64,000 bases of DNA from contig JAYNQW010000008.1 in assembly GCA_038114465.1 (NCBI GenBank), positions 1-64,000 of the forward strand, written 5' to 3'. Made by a program: the position numbers and the translations under genes. Below the pieces are notes generated by a model. That model worked only from the letters and a program-made list of their open reading frames with translations. It was not told the origin of the DNA and did no database searches. The DNA is from CALINB01 sp938045325 (lineage in GTDB: Bacteria > Pseudomonadota > Alphaproteobacteria > Rhodospirillales > CALINB01). Positions 51,385 to 59,660 of the stretch are shown here, one piece after another (positions within the stretch are counted from its first letter, which is position 1; each line of letters starts with the position of its first letter).

Positions 51385-52575
51385 ATGACCGACAACTTGC
51401 CGCTGAAGCGTTTTCGCGTGATCGATATGACCCATGCCCGCGCCGGGCCGACCTGTGTGCGCTTACTGTCGGATTGGGGGGCGGATGTCATCATGGTTGA
51501 GCCGCCGTTGGAATCGGGCAAGAACCGAGTCGGTTCCACGGGTAAGCGGCACGGTTTTGATTTCCAAAACCTGCACCGCAACAAACGCGCCATCTCGATC
51601 AATCTCAAAACCGAAGAAGGCAAAGAAATTTTCTTTAAGCTCATTAAAGACGCCGACGTGTTGGTGGAAAACTTTCGCTCCGTCGTGAAGCACAAGCTCG
51701 GCATCGACTATGACACCGTGAAGAAGATCAACCCGCGGCTGGTTTACGCCAGCATTTCCGGTTTCGGACAAACTGGCCCTTATGCCGAACGCCATGGTGT
51801 CGACCAAATTGCCCAAGGCATGGGCGGTTTGATGTCGGTCACCGGCAATCCGGAAGATGGACCGATGCGAGTCGGCATTCCCATCACCGATCTTTGTTCG
51901 GGCATGTTTCTCGCCCACGCCGTTTTAATGGCGCTGTTGGACCGGGAAGTTACCGGCAAAGGTCAATGGGTGCACACGTCATTGCTGGAAACCATGATCA
52001 GCATGTTGGATTTGCAGGCCGCGCGTTATCTCATCAACGGCGAAGTGCCGAAAGCCAACGGCAACTATCACCCCACCGGCGTCCCTGTGGGGCGTTATAA
52101 AACCAAAGACGGCCATATCGTTATGTCCGCCAGCAGCACCCGGTTCCCGCGTCTTTGCAAAGCTATTGATCGTGAAGACCTGATTGATCATCCGGATTAT
52201 ACATCAGTCGATAAGCGTGCCGAGAATCGCGAGGCGTTAAATGCCATCATCGAGGAAGAGTTCTCGAACTTTACCAGCGCCGAAATCACCGACATGCTCA
52301 TTGAAGCGGGCGTGCCGTGCGGCCCGGTGAATAATATCGAGCAGGTTTTTGCCGATCCGCAGGTTCAGCACCTTAAGATGGCCCGAACCCAGGAGCACCC
52401 TGAGCTTGGTTCGTTCAATGTCGTCGGCACGCCGATCAATTTTTCCAATGTTGACCGCCCCGTGACATGCTTCCGCCATACGCCGGAAGCGAGCGAGCAT
52501 ACGGACGATGTCTTGGCCGATCTCGGGTATGACGCCACAACGATTAGCAAGCTGCGAGAGAAAAACGTGATCTGA
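51385..52575 (+). CDS. Class III CoA-transferase (CaiB/BaiF family)
   Basis: 396 aa. RVIDMTHARAGPTCVRLLSD near 11-30, GADVIMVEP near 32-40, ASISGFGQTGP near 122-132 and the catalytic D140 in HGVDQIAQGMGG define the family. LLEAGVPCGPVNNI-type segment near 308-322 is the usual C-terminal block. It transfers CoA between acids. It is a distinct paralog of the transferase at 7573 and stands alone after rnpB, so its substrate cannot be inferred from neighbours. GGGGAGG precedes the ATG. Confidence 0.9.
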   Translation: MTDNLPLKRFRVIDMTHARAGPTCVRLLSDWGADVIMVEPPLESGKNRVGSTGKRHGFDFQNLHRNKRAISINLKTEEGKEIFFKLIKDADVLVENFRSVVKHKLGIDYDTVKKINPRLVYASISGFGQTGPYAERHGVDQIAQGMGGLMSVTGNPEDGPMRVGIPITDLCSGMFLAHAVLMALLDREVTGKGQWVHTSLLETMISMLDLQAARYLINGEVPKANGNYHPTGVPVGRYKTKDGHIVMSASSTRFPRLCKAIDREDLIDHPDYTSVDKRAENREALNAIIEEEFSNFTSAEITDMLIEAGVPCGPVNNIEQVFADPQVQHLKMARTQEHPELGSFNVVGTPINFSNVDRPVTCFRHTPEASEHTDDVLADLGYDATTISKLREKNVI

Positions 52576-52605
52576 GAAAGTTAAAAATCCGACCCTGGTA
52601 AAGTA

Positions 52606-52634
52606 GGTAAACCCCAGTTTTTGCCGGGTTTTAC
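52606..52634 (+). terminator. Possible terminator after the CoA-transferase gene
   Basis: GGTAAACCC (52606-52614) pairs with GGGTTTTACC (52625-52634) with one bulged base, followed by ATTTTATA rather than a clean T-run. A second inverted pair, GGTTTTCCC and GGGAAACC, follows at about 52645-52674. Confidence 0.5.
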
Positions 52635-52714
52635 CATTTTATACGGGTTTTCCCGAGGTGGGCTGCGGGAAACCACAGTTTAAGTGTTTCAAGGTCCCTT
52701 CTATAACGCCTGCC

Positions 52715-53182
52715 ATGATAAGCAGAAATTCTATTGGTGAAACATGCCCGGCGAAAGCCGTCTCTCAGGGACCTGTCCGGCTTGGGACGTGCGTCGCGCG
52801 CTGGTTGTTACTCGGTTTCGGGTTTTTCAACGTCGCCCTCGGCATCATCGGCGTTTTCGTGCCGGGAATGCCGACGACGGTGTTTTTGATCATCGCCCTT
52901 TGGGCTTTTTCGAAAAGTTCCGAGCGGTTCCGGTATTGGCTCTGGAACCATAAGCGTTTCGGTCAGCCGCTGCGGGCTTGGCATGAGCATAAAGTCATCC
53001 CACCGAAGGCCAAGGCGATGGCCGTATCCATGATGGCGTTGAGTATTGTGATTATCACCATGGTCTTTGCCGGCAATTGGGTCGCGCCTTTGGCGATGAC
53101 TGCCGTTATGACGCCAATCGCCGCCTATATTCTGACGCGCCGGGCTTATGTCCCGTCTCAAGCCGACGTTGTTCATTCATAA
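52715..53182 (+). CDS. DUF454 (YbaN-like) membrane protein
   Basis: 155 aa from the ATG at 52715; earlier in-frame GTG at 52658 is also possible, and no good ribosome site marks either. WLLLGFGFFNVALGIIGVFVPGMPTTVFLIIALWAFSKSSERF-type sequence near 30-72 (shown here in part) is the family core: a hydrophobic segment, GxxGxxxPxxPTT and a cationic helix. Two more hydrophobic segments follow at 100-140. Function unknown; inner membrane expected. It precedes the globin-chemoreceptor gene by 21 bases. Confidence 0.78.
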   Translation: MISRNSIGETCPAKAVSQGPVRLGTCVARWLLLGFGFFNVALGIIGVFVPGMPTTVFLIIALWAFSKSSERFRYWLWNHKRFGQPLRAWHEHKVIPPKAKAMAVSMMALSIVIITMVFAGNWVAPLAMTAVMTPIAAYILTRRAYVPSQADVVHS

Positions 53183-53203
53183 AGTGCACGCACAGGTAGA
53201 AAG

Positions 53204-55129
53204 ATGACCCCACAAGAAATCGCCCTCGTTCAAGACAGTTTTAAGAAGGTCCTTCCGATTAAAGAAACGGCGGCCGAGTTGTTTTACAACAAGCTGTTCG
53301 AGATCGATCCTTCCCTAAAGAAACTGTTCAAGGGGGATATGAAAGAGCAGGGCCGCAAGCTGATGGCGATGATCGCGACGGCTGTAGGCGGATTGAATAA
53401 ATTAGATGAAATCGTTCCCGCCGTGCAGGATTTAGGCCGGAGACATAAGGGTTATGGTGTTTCTGACAAAGATTATGATACTGTCGCGCAGGCCCTATTG
53501 TGGACACTGGGACAGGGTTTAGGGGATGGTTTTACACCACCAGTTAAGGAAGCGTGGACAAAATGTTACATGCTGCTTGCCGATACCATGAAGGCCGCGG
53601 GCCGATCAGAATTAAAAACGGATGTAAAACCGGTTAAAAGACCGGCAAAAAGCTGGAGGACGAAGATGTTAAAGAAATCGCCTGCTCACACGAAATTATT
53701 CGAGCAAATGCTGGAGACCATGCCGATTAACGTCATGCTCTGCGACATTCAGGATTTTCGAATTACCTATGTGAATCAAACGAGTGTCGATACGTTAAAA
53801 ACGATCGAGCATGTCTTGCCGGTCGCCGCCAATGAAATTCTCGGCCAATGTATCGATATCTTTCACAAAGCGCCGTAACATCAGCGCAAAATGTTGGCCG
53901 ATCCTTCGAACCTGCCGCATCAGGCGAAAATTTCTGTCGGCGACGAGATTTTGGACCTTCTGGTGAACGCGTTGCACGATCAAAAGGGCAATTACGTTGC
54001 CGCGATGCTGACGTGGAGTGTCATTACGGACAAAGTTCGCATGGAAAAAGAAACAAACGAGCAGGCGCAAGTGCTTAATCAAATGCCGATCAATGTGATG
54101 TTCATGGATCGGAAAGATTTTACGATCACCTATGCGAACAAAACCAGTATCGACACATTGCGGCCATTGGAAAGTTTGTTGCCGTGCAAGGTCGACGACC
54201 TTATCGGCCAATGCGTCGACATTTTTCACAAAACACCCGAGCACCAACGTCAACTTTTAGGCGATCCAAGCAATTTGCCCCATAAGGCGAATATCCCCTT
54301 AGGTGACCACACGTTGAGCCTGTTGGTGAATGCCATTAATGATATTGACGGCAATTATACGGGTGCCATGCTGACGTGGGATGTTATCACAGATAAACTC
54401 CGGTTTGCTCAGGAAGTGAAGGGTGTTGTTGAGTCAGTGGCCTCGGCCTCGACGGAATTGAAAGCGTCATCGGAAACCTTGGCGTCGACGGCGGAAGAAA
54501 TGTCCTCTCAGGCTTCCACGGTTTCGGCGGCGACGGAACAGCTGACGGCCTCTATTGCTGAAATCTCACAGCAGGTCTCGAAATCGGCCGAAATTGCTTC
54601 GCAAGCTGTTTCCAAAGCCAGAGAAGCCAACGAAAAAATTCAAAGCCTGTCGGAAGCTTCCATGAAAATTGGTGAAGTGATCGGTTTGATTAAGGATATT
54701 TCGGATCAAACCAACTTGTTGGCACTGAATGCAACCATTGAGGCGGCCCGCGCCGGCGATGCCGGTAAAGGGTTTGCCGTTGTTGCATCGGAAGTGAAGA
54801 ACCTCGCCAATCAAACGGCGAAGGCTACGGATGAAATCAGCGAGCAAATTACCGGCATGCAGGAAGCGATGCAATTTGCCGTCGGTGCGATTGAGGAAAC
54901 CAGTAAGGTGATCGACCAAATTAGCGAAATCGCAACGTCCGTATCGGGTGCTGTGGAAGAACAAAGTGCCGCGACGCAAGAGGTGGCCCGAAACGTTTCG
55001 GGGCTGAGCGAAGCGGCATCCGAAACGGGTCAATCCGCTTCGCAAGTATTGGGGGCGTCTGACGAGCTTTCTCGAATGGGCGAGGAAATGTGGACCAAAG
55101 TCGATTCATTCGTCAATCAAGATGATTAA
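53204..55129 (+). pseudogene. Globin-PAS-PAS-methyl-accepting chemoreceptor gene split by one TAA
   Basis: A 641-codon frame with one stop, TAA at 53876-53878. Residues 1-135 are a bacterial haemoglobin domain with proximal H81 in LGRRHKGYGV and the FKGDMKEQGRKLM helix. Two similar PAS domains follow (MPINVMLCDIQDFRITYVNQ and MPINVMFMDRKDFTITYANK). The C-terminal 250 residues are an MCP signalling domain with the hairpin tip around DQTNLLALNATIEAARAGD. Around the stop the first PAS reads IFHKAP-stop-HQRKMLADPSNLPH, while the second PAS reads IFHKTPEHQRQLLGDPSNLPH, so the stop replaces a Glu codon (GAA to TAA). No transmembrane helix is seen; it would be a cytoplasmic oxygen or redox receptor for CheA. 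As it stands two separate pieces are made, unless the stop is read through. Confidence 0.85.
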
Positions 55130-55159
55130 TCAAGTTAATCTTCAAAGCGATATTTAGAG

Positions 55160-55197
55160 GAAGCGCGGTTCCGTTTGTGGAGCCGCGCTTCTGCATT
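55160..55197 (+). terminator. Terminator after the chemoreceptor gene
   Basis: GAAGCGCGGTTCC (55160-55172) pairs with GGAGCCGCGCTTC (55179-55191), one G-T pair, followed by TGCATTTT. It separates the receptor from the convergent cyclodeaminase genes and may work in both directions. Confidence 0.7.
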
Positions 55198-55212
55198 TTG
55201 CGGAATCTTAAA

Positions 55213-56310
55213 TTACGGGCACACGTTCTCGGTAAACCAATCCGTCGGCAATTCGTTGCCGACACCTTGTTTTTTGGCGTTATTGTAAACCGCGTGTCCC
55301 AAGGCGGCGAACTGTACGCCAAGCCCGCGGTAATTCAGAAAACATGTCACTTGATCATCACTCGTGCGGCTTGGCGCAAGCCCGGCAATGATTTCCGCGA
55401 GCGTCGGGCTTTTCATAACCGCTTCCAATTCCGGCATCATTGTCAGGTCCTCGCCCTGATCGGGCATGTTGACACCTTTGGTTTTTGTTATGTAGCCGTG
55501 ACTCATATTGCCGCGTTCGTGCACGGCGACGACATCGGCTTTCAATATCGCTTCCGGTTCGATCTCCGACGCGCCTTTATCCTGGATCGACGTGATATGC
55601 ATGCCGGGCTCGACCCAGTCCTGAAACAAAACCGGATCTAGAGCGTTGGTGGCGCAGATGGCAATGTCGGTGCCTTCGACGGCTTCATGAGCAGAGTCCA
55701 CCGGGGTCATTTGAATGCCCGTCTTGCCTTGCAGTTCCTGGCAAAACGCATCTCGGTTTGCTTTTGTTGGACCGTAAACTTTAAACGACTCGACATCGCG
55801 CACGGCAGCCGTCGCGATGACGTGCGAGCGGGCTTGCTCCCCGGCACCGATCAAGCCGACGGTCTTAGCGTTTTCCCGTGCCATGTACTTAATTCCCAGG
55901 GCCGTGGTCGCCGCGACCCTGGTGAGTTGAATGATCCCGTCGGGAAAGATCGCTAACGGCTCGCCCGTATTCATGCTGAACAACAACACCAGTCCGGTCC
56001 AGCGGTTGTTCGGGGCAAGCGGTGCTTTCGTGCGGCGTTTGGTACCTGATTTTGTTGGCCAGGTGAGAATATCGGAGTTGATCCGGATAGCGCCGACCTC
56101 AAGGGATTCGGCAATGCTGCCCATCATCTTGAGTTGATAGAGCGCTTCATCCGTATCGGTTTCCCCTTTTGTTTGCCCAACACTATCGGCGCGTGTGCCG
56201 GGAATGGCTTTGCCTTCGGCAACGTCTTTATAGGCGAGCTCAAGCGCCGCCAAGCTTTCCGGCATGGTCAATAAGTCTTCGATTTCTTCATTGGAAAGAA
56301 GGAGAGTCAT
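55213..56310 (-). CDS. Ornithine cyclodeaminase/mu-crystallin family protein
   Basis: 365 aa. The NAD-binding loop GLIGAGEQARSH near 150-161, the N-terminal LLLSNEEIEDLLTMPESLAA, a T-K-A pocket KRRTKAPLAPNNRW near 91-104 and GxxPDGIIQLTRVAATTALG near 121-140 are the family markers. Members are ornithine cyclodeaminase, alanine dehydrogenase and ketimine reductase. Here the EMGA-type ornithine-binding residues are not clear, so a ketimine or imine reductase is likely. It is the downstream gene of a pair of paralogs with 23 bases between them. Substrate unknown. Confidence 0.83.
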   Translation of the reverse strand: MTLLLSNEEIEDLLTMPESLAALELAYKDVAEGKAIPGTRADSVGQTKGETDTDEALYQLKMMGSIAESLEVGAIRINSDILTWPTKSGTKRRTKAPLAPNNRWTGLVLLFSMNTGEPLAIFPDGIIQLTRVAATTALGIKYMARENAKTVGLIGAGEQARSHVIATAAVRDVESFKVYGPTKANRDAFCQELQGKTGIQMTPVDSAHEAVEGTDIAICATNALDPVLFQDWVEPGMHITSIQDKGASEIEPEAILKADVVAVHERGNMSHGYITKTKGVNMPDQGEDLTMMPELEAVMKSPTLAEIIAGLAPSRTSDDQVTCFLNYRGLGVQFAALGHAVYNNAKKQGVGNELPTDWFTENVCP

Positions 56311-56333
56311 GTGATTGTTTTCTTTTATAACTG

Positions 56334-57419
56334 TTAGGGTAATACGTCTTCTGTGAACCAGTCGGTCGGTAGATCGTGGCCGAGTTTCATTTCTTTCGCC
56401 TTATGATAGAACGCAGCCCCGGCAGCGGCAAACTGTACACCGAATCCGCGGTAATTTAAAAAGCATGATGTCTGATTATCGTTTTCCCGCCCGGTTTTTT
56501 TACCCGAGATGATATCGGCAAGCGATGGTGCCGAGGTCCAATCGTCCCGACCCTCGCGTCCCGCCGTTTCGTTATCGTGATCCTTGTTGCGCGCACCGCC
56601 GATGGCTTGAAAGTGGGCATGGCCCATATTGGCGGGATCGTGAATGACCAGCACATCGGCGGCATCGATCATCGCCGGTTCCAATTCGCCGTCACGGATT
56701 GTTGCGACATGGACACCCGGTTGCATCCAGTCTTTAAAGTAAACGTTTTCCATCGCGCTGGTTGCACATTGCACGATGTCGGCACCTTGAACGGCGGCTT
56801 CGGGTGAGTCGACCGGCGACATGGTCACGCCAATTTCTTCTTGCAGTTCTTTACAAAAAGTCTCACGGCGTTTTTTCGTGGGGCTAAATACGCGAATTTC
56901 TTTTAACGCGCGCACTTTTGATAGGGCTAATGCATGAGCCCCCGCCTGCCAACCGGCACCGATCAGTGCAACAATTTCGGCATCCTCACGCGCGATGAAC
57001 TTTGCACTCAAAGCACTCGTCGCCGCGACCCGCATTTTCTGCATCACCCCGTCCGGAAAAATGGCAAGCGGCTCGCCGGTGGTGGTGGAAAACAGCATAA
57101 CGAGGCCGACCCAACGGTCGTTCGGCGCCCGCGGTGCCTTGGTGCGCCGGCGCACACCCGAAATTTCCGGCCAAATCATGATCTCGGAGGTGAGCCGCAG
57201 GGCGGCGATGCCGAGCTTGGCATCCGCGCCGTTCATGATTTTCAGCAAATACGAGGCTTCTTCGCCCTGATACGGCTCGGTCGGGGTCATGACATCCGAG
57301 CGCCGCCCGGTCAGCGCCTGGCCCTCGGCGACATGCCGGTAGGTCTCTTCGAGCGCGGACAGGCAGTCTTCCATGGTGAAAGCGGCCTCGACGTCTTCAT
57401 TGGATAAAACCAGGGTCAT
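56334..57419 (-). CDS. Ornithine cyclodeaminase/mu-crystallin family protein
   Basis: 361 aa from the ATG at 57419; the longer frame to 57473 would add 18 residues not seen in the paralog, and AAGGA lies 10-11 bases before 57419. NAD loop ALIGAGWQAGAHALAL near 148-163, RRRTKAPRAPNDRWVGLVMLF near 89-109 and LAIFPDGVMQKMRVAATSA near 114-132 match the downstream copy. The pair arose by duplication with clear drift. Both are likely NAD(P)-dependent deaminases or reductases of cyclic or imino acids. Divergent from the division cluster; the 384-base gap 57420-57803 upstream holds the mraZ control region. Confidence 0.83.
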   Translation of the reverse strand: MTLVLSNEDVEAAFTMEDCLSALEETYRHVAEGQALTGRRSDVMTPTEPYQGEEASYLLKIMNGADAKLGIAALRLTSEIMIWPEISGVRRRTKAPRAPNDRWVGLVMLFSTTTGEPLAIFPDGVMQKMRVAATSALSAKFIAREDAEIVALIGAGWQAGAHALALSKVRALKEIRVFSPTKKRRETFCKELQEEIGVTMSPVDSPEAAVQGADIVQCATSAMENVYFKDWMQPGVHVATIRDGELEPAMIDAADVLVIHDPANMGHAHFQAIGGARNKDHDNETAGREGRDDWTSAPSLADIISGKKTGRENDNQTSCFLNYRGFGVQFAAAGAAFYHKAKEMKLGHDLPTDWFTEDVLP

Positions 57420-57672
57420 GGGGCGGGGTGTCCTTATGAGGCGGTATGGGCAAAAAACGGCGAGTTTCCGCACTTTAGGCCTTCACTGATGTTGGAGCAA
57501 CCGCCGTTTTCTGTCGAAAATTTAAGGTTTTCACCATAAAGACGCCGTATTCAGGCCCTGTAATGTCATCGATCAAAAACAACGCTCCGGCGTTGGGGGG
57601 TCCGGGCATAACCAGGATCGGTGACAAATGCCTGTACAGAAAGACTTTATTAACCCAGTTGCGACCATAGTG

Positions 57673-57708
57673 TCCCATTGACGCCCATTATTTCCCATGA
57701 TATCCCAA
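57673..57708. promoter_or_regulatory. MraZ operator: four direct repeats at 10-bp spacing
   Basis: TGGGN on the minus strand (CCCA on plus) occurs at 57674, 57684, 57694 and 57704, exactly ten bases apart, with the intervening bases not conserved. MraZ binds such TGGGN repeats one helical turn apart to repress its own operon in other bacteria. The repeats lie about 100 bases before the mraZ start. Confidence 0.85.
57678..57706 (+). promoter_or_regulatory. Possible mraZ promoter overlapping the operator
   Basis: TTGACG (57678-57683) is followed after 17 bases by TATCCC (57701-57706). The -35 is good and the -10 weak, and both overlap the MraZ boxes, as expected for a self-repressed promoter. 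Confidence 0.45.
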
Positions 57709-57803
57709 GGGATCAATTGGTGCGTTAAGACCGAATCCATGCGGCATAGGCGAGACGGGCGAGCCTTAAGCATTGGATTTAAAAGGTTTTTATGGGGGCT
57801 GCC

Positions 57804-58277
57804 ATGCCGCTGCTGGTGGGCAAGTACGTCAATAAAATTGACAAGAAAGGACGGGTGTCCGTTCCTAAGCCTTTTCGCGCGTCCTTTGAGAACCAAACGT
57901 TTTCAGGACTTTATGCCTATCCCCACTTCAAAGTCCCGGCGATCGAGGCCTGCGGCGAAGCGTTTATGGCGCGGCTCAGCGACAGCCTCGAGGATTTGGA
58001 CCTTTTTTCCGACGAACACGACGACCTCGCCGCCATCATTCTGGAGAATGCGTTTCCCCTGCCGTTCGATCCGGAAGGGCGGGTGGTGCTGCCCCAGGAT
58101 CTGCGCGATCACGCCGGGATTACCGGCGAGGTTGCCTTTGTCGGCCGTGGTGCGGGGCTGCAGCTTTGGCAGCCGAAAGCCTACGAAGCCCATCGCCTTA
58201 ATGCCTTCGAGCGCGCCAAAGCCCGTGGCGCTACGCTCAAACTTCGTCCTGCCCACCCGTCATCGGAGGAGTGCTGA
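57804..58277 (+). CDS. mraZ: Transcriptional regulator MraZ
   Basis: 157 aa with two AbrB-like swapped hairpin halves: YVNKIDKKGRVSVPKPFR near 8-25 and FDPEGRVVLPQDLRDHAG near 92-109. It forms a ring that binds the TGGGN repeats upstream and controls the division cluster. ATG 57804 is chosen over 57792 because GGGGG lies directly before it and MraZ proteins usually start MPLF/LV. It begins the mra cluster and ends four bases before rsmH. Confidence 0.92.
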   Translation: MPLLVGKYVNKIDKKGRVSVPKPFRASFENQTFSGLYAYPHFKVPAIEACGEAFMARLSDSLEDLDLFSDEHDDLAAIILENAFPLPFDPEGRVVLPQDLRDHAGITGEVAFVGRGAGLQLWQPKAYEAHRLNAFERAKARGATLKLRPAHPSSEEC

Positions 58278-58281
58278 GATC

Positions 58282-59283
58282 GTGCAAACAGGCGGACACA
58301 AGCCGGTCATGGTCAAGGAAGTGCTCGCGGCGCTGTCGCCCCAAGACGGTGGAATTTATATCGACGGAACATTCGGCGCCGGCGGTTACAGCCGGGCCAT
58401 TCTCGAAGCGGCGCAATGTAAAGTTTACGGGATCGACCGCGATCCTGACGTGAAATCGCAAGCATCGGATTTAGAGCAACAGTTTGCCGGCCGACTCTCT
58501 GTGTTGACGGGGCGGTTCAGTGAAATGAACCGCCTCCTCTCAACCCAGGGCGTAACAGCCGTACAGGGCGTGGCGCTTGATCTTGGCGTTTCGTCCATGC
58601 AACTGGATCAGGCCGAACGCGGCTTTTCGTTTCGCGCCGACGGCCCGTTAGATATGCGCATGGAAAAAGCCGGTCCCACGGCCGCCGATGTCGTCAATGG
58701 CACATCGGAAAGCGAGCTTGCAGACATCATTTATAAGTATGGCGAAGAACGCGCATCGCGCCGGATTGCAAAGGCGATTGTTGAGGCGCGGCGTGAGCAG
58801 CCTTTTACGCGGACATTGCAACTCGCCGAAACCGTGCGCAGTGTCATGCCGCGCAACCGTGATGGCATCGATCCAGCGACCCGCACATTTCAAGCTTTGC
58901 GCATTTATGTGAACGACGAATTGGGCGAAATCGATCGCGGCTTGTCTTCGGCCGAAAAAATTATCGAACCCGGCGGCCATCTTGCCGTCGTTTCGTTCCA
59001 TTCCCTGGAAGATAGAAAGGTTAAAGAATTTCTGCGTTTGCGTAGCGGCACCTCCGGCAAAACTTCCCGTCATTTGCCGGATCAAGAAACGGCGTCACCA
59101 GCCCCGACGTTTCGTCTCTTGCGCCGCCGCGCGACTAAGCCCACGGCAGCGGAAGTCGCCGTGAATCCCCGTTCGCGGTCTGCCCGGTTTCGGGCCGCCG
59201 AACGCCTGGACGCACCATCCTGGCCCGGCGATGACCAAGACGGCGAACGGTACCATAACTCCGGCAACAGGAGAGCAGCATGA
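58282..59283 (+). CDS. rsmH: 16S rRNA (cytosine1402-N4)-methyltransferase RsmH
   Basis: 333 aa from GTG 58282, ten bases after GGAGGAG; the frame is open far upstream but that part overlaps mraZ. HKPVMVKEVLAAL near 6-18, the AdoMet loop DGTFGAGGYSRAIL near 27-40, GVALDLGVSSMQLDQAERGF near 96-115 and VSFHSLEDRKVKEFL near 237-251 are the RsmH markers. It methylates C1402 in the decoding site of 16S rRNA. It overlaps ftsL by four bases. Confidence 0.94.
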   Translation: MQTGGHKPVMVKEVLAALSPQDGGIYIDGTFGAGGYSRAILEAAQCKVYGIDRDPDVKSQASDLEQQFAGRLSVLTGRFSEMNRLLSTQGVTAVQGVALDLGVSSMQLDQAERGFSFRADGPLDMRMEKAGPTAADVVNGTSESELADIIYKYGEERASRRIAKAIVEARREQPFTRTLQLAETVRSVMPRNRDGIDPATRTFQALRIYVNDELGEIDRGLSSAEKIIEPGGHLAVVSFHSLEDRKVKEFLRLRSGTSGKTSRHLPDQETASPAPTFRLLRRRATKPTAAEVAVNPRSRSARFRAAERLDAPSWPGDDQDGERYHNSGNRRAA

Positions 59284-59660
59284 TTCGCCACACCACCATG
59301 CTGTTTATCCTGTTGGCCGGCGCCCTCAGTCTTGTCGTGTTCGCGGTCAAATATCAAGTACAGGACCTCGAACATGAACTCAGAACTTTAAACCGCGACA
59401 TTAAAGCGAACGAACGCTCCATTCATGTGCTGAATGCGGAATGGAGCCACATGAATAACCCGGCACGGTTGCGCCGTTTGGCCGAGCGTCATTTGAACAT
59501 GCAACCAACAACGGCGGATCAATTATCGCAATGGCAAGCGCTCGATAAGCGTGTACCCATCGAAGACGCCTCCTTCGCAGCGGAGAGAATTAATGCGCCG
59601 CTGTCTTCTCCTTCTCCCCATTTGGCTGACAGAACGACAGACCGAAGAAGGAACCCGTAA
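59280..59660 (+). CDS. ftsL: Cell division protein FtsL
   Basis: 126 aa. A short cytoplasmic start, one membrane helix (about 8-24) and a coiled coil (about 30-75, with LEHELRTLNRDIKANERSIH) that pairs with FtsB in the divisome. The MNNPARLRRLAERHLNMQP segment near 59-77 is conserved in alphaproteobacterial FtsL. It overlaps rsmH by four bases and ftsI by one, so translation is coupled. Confidence 0.9.
   Translation: MIRHTTMLFILLAGALSLVVFAVKYQVQDLEHELRTLNRDIKANERSIHVLNAEWSHMNNPARLRRLAERHLNMQPTTADQLSQWQALDKRVPIEDASFAAERINAPLSSPSPHLADRTTDRRRNP

Noticed and set aside
57697..58281. A long upstream extension of the rsmH frame, giving a 528-aa protein
   Set aside because: The extra part overlaps mraZ in another frame and has no family similarity; GTG 58282 has the ribosome site and gives the normal RsmH N-terminus.
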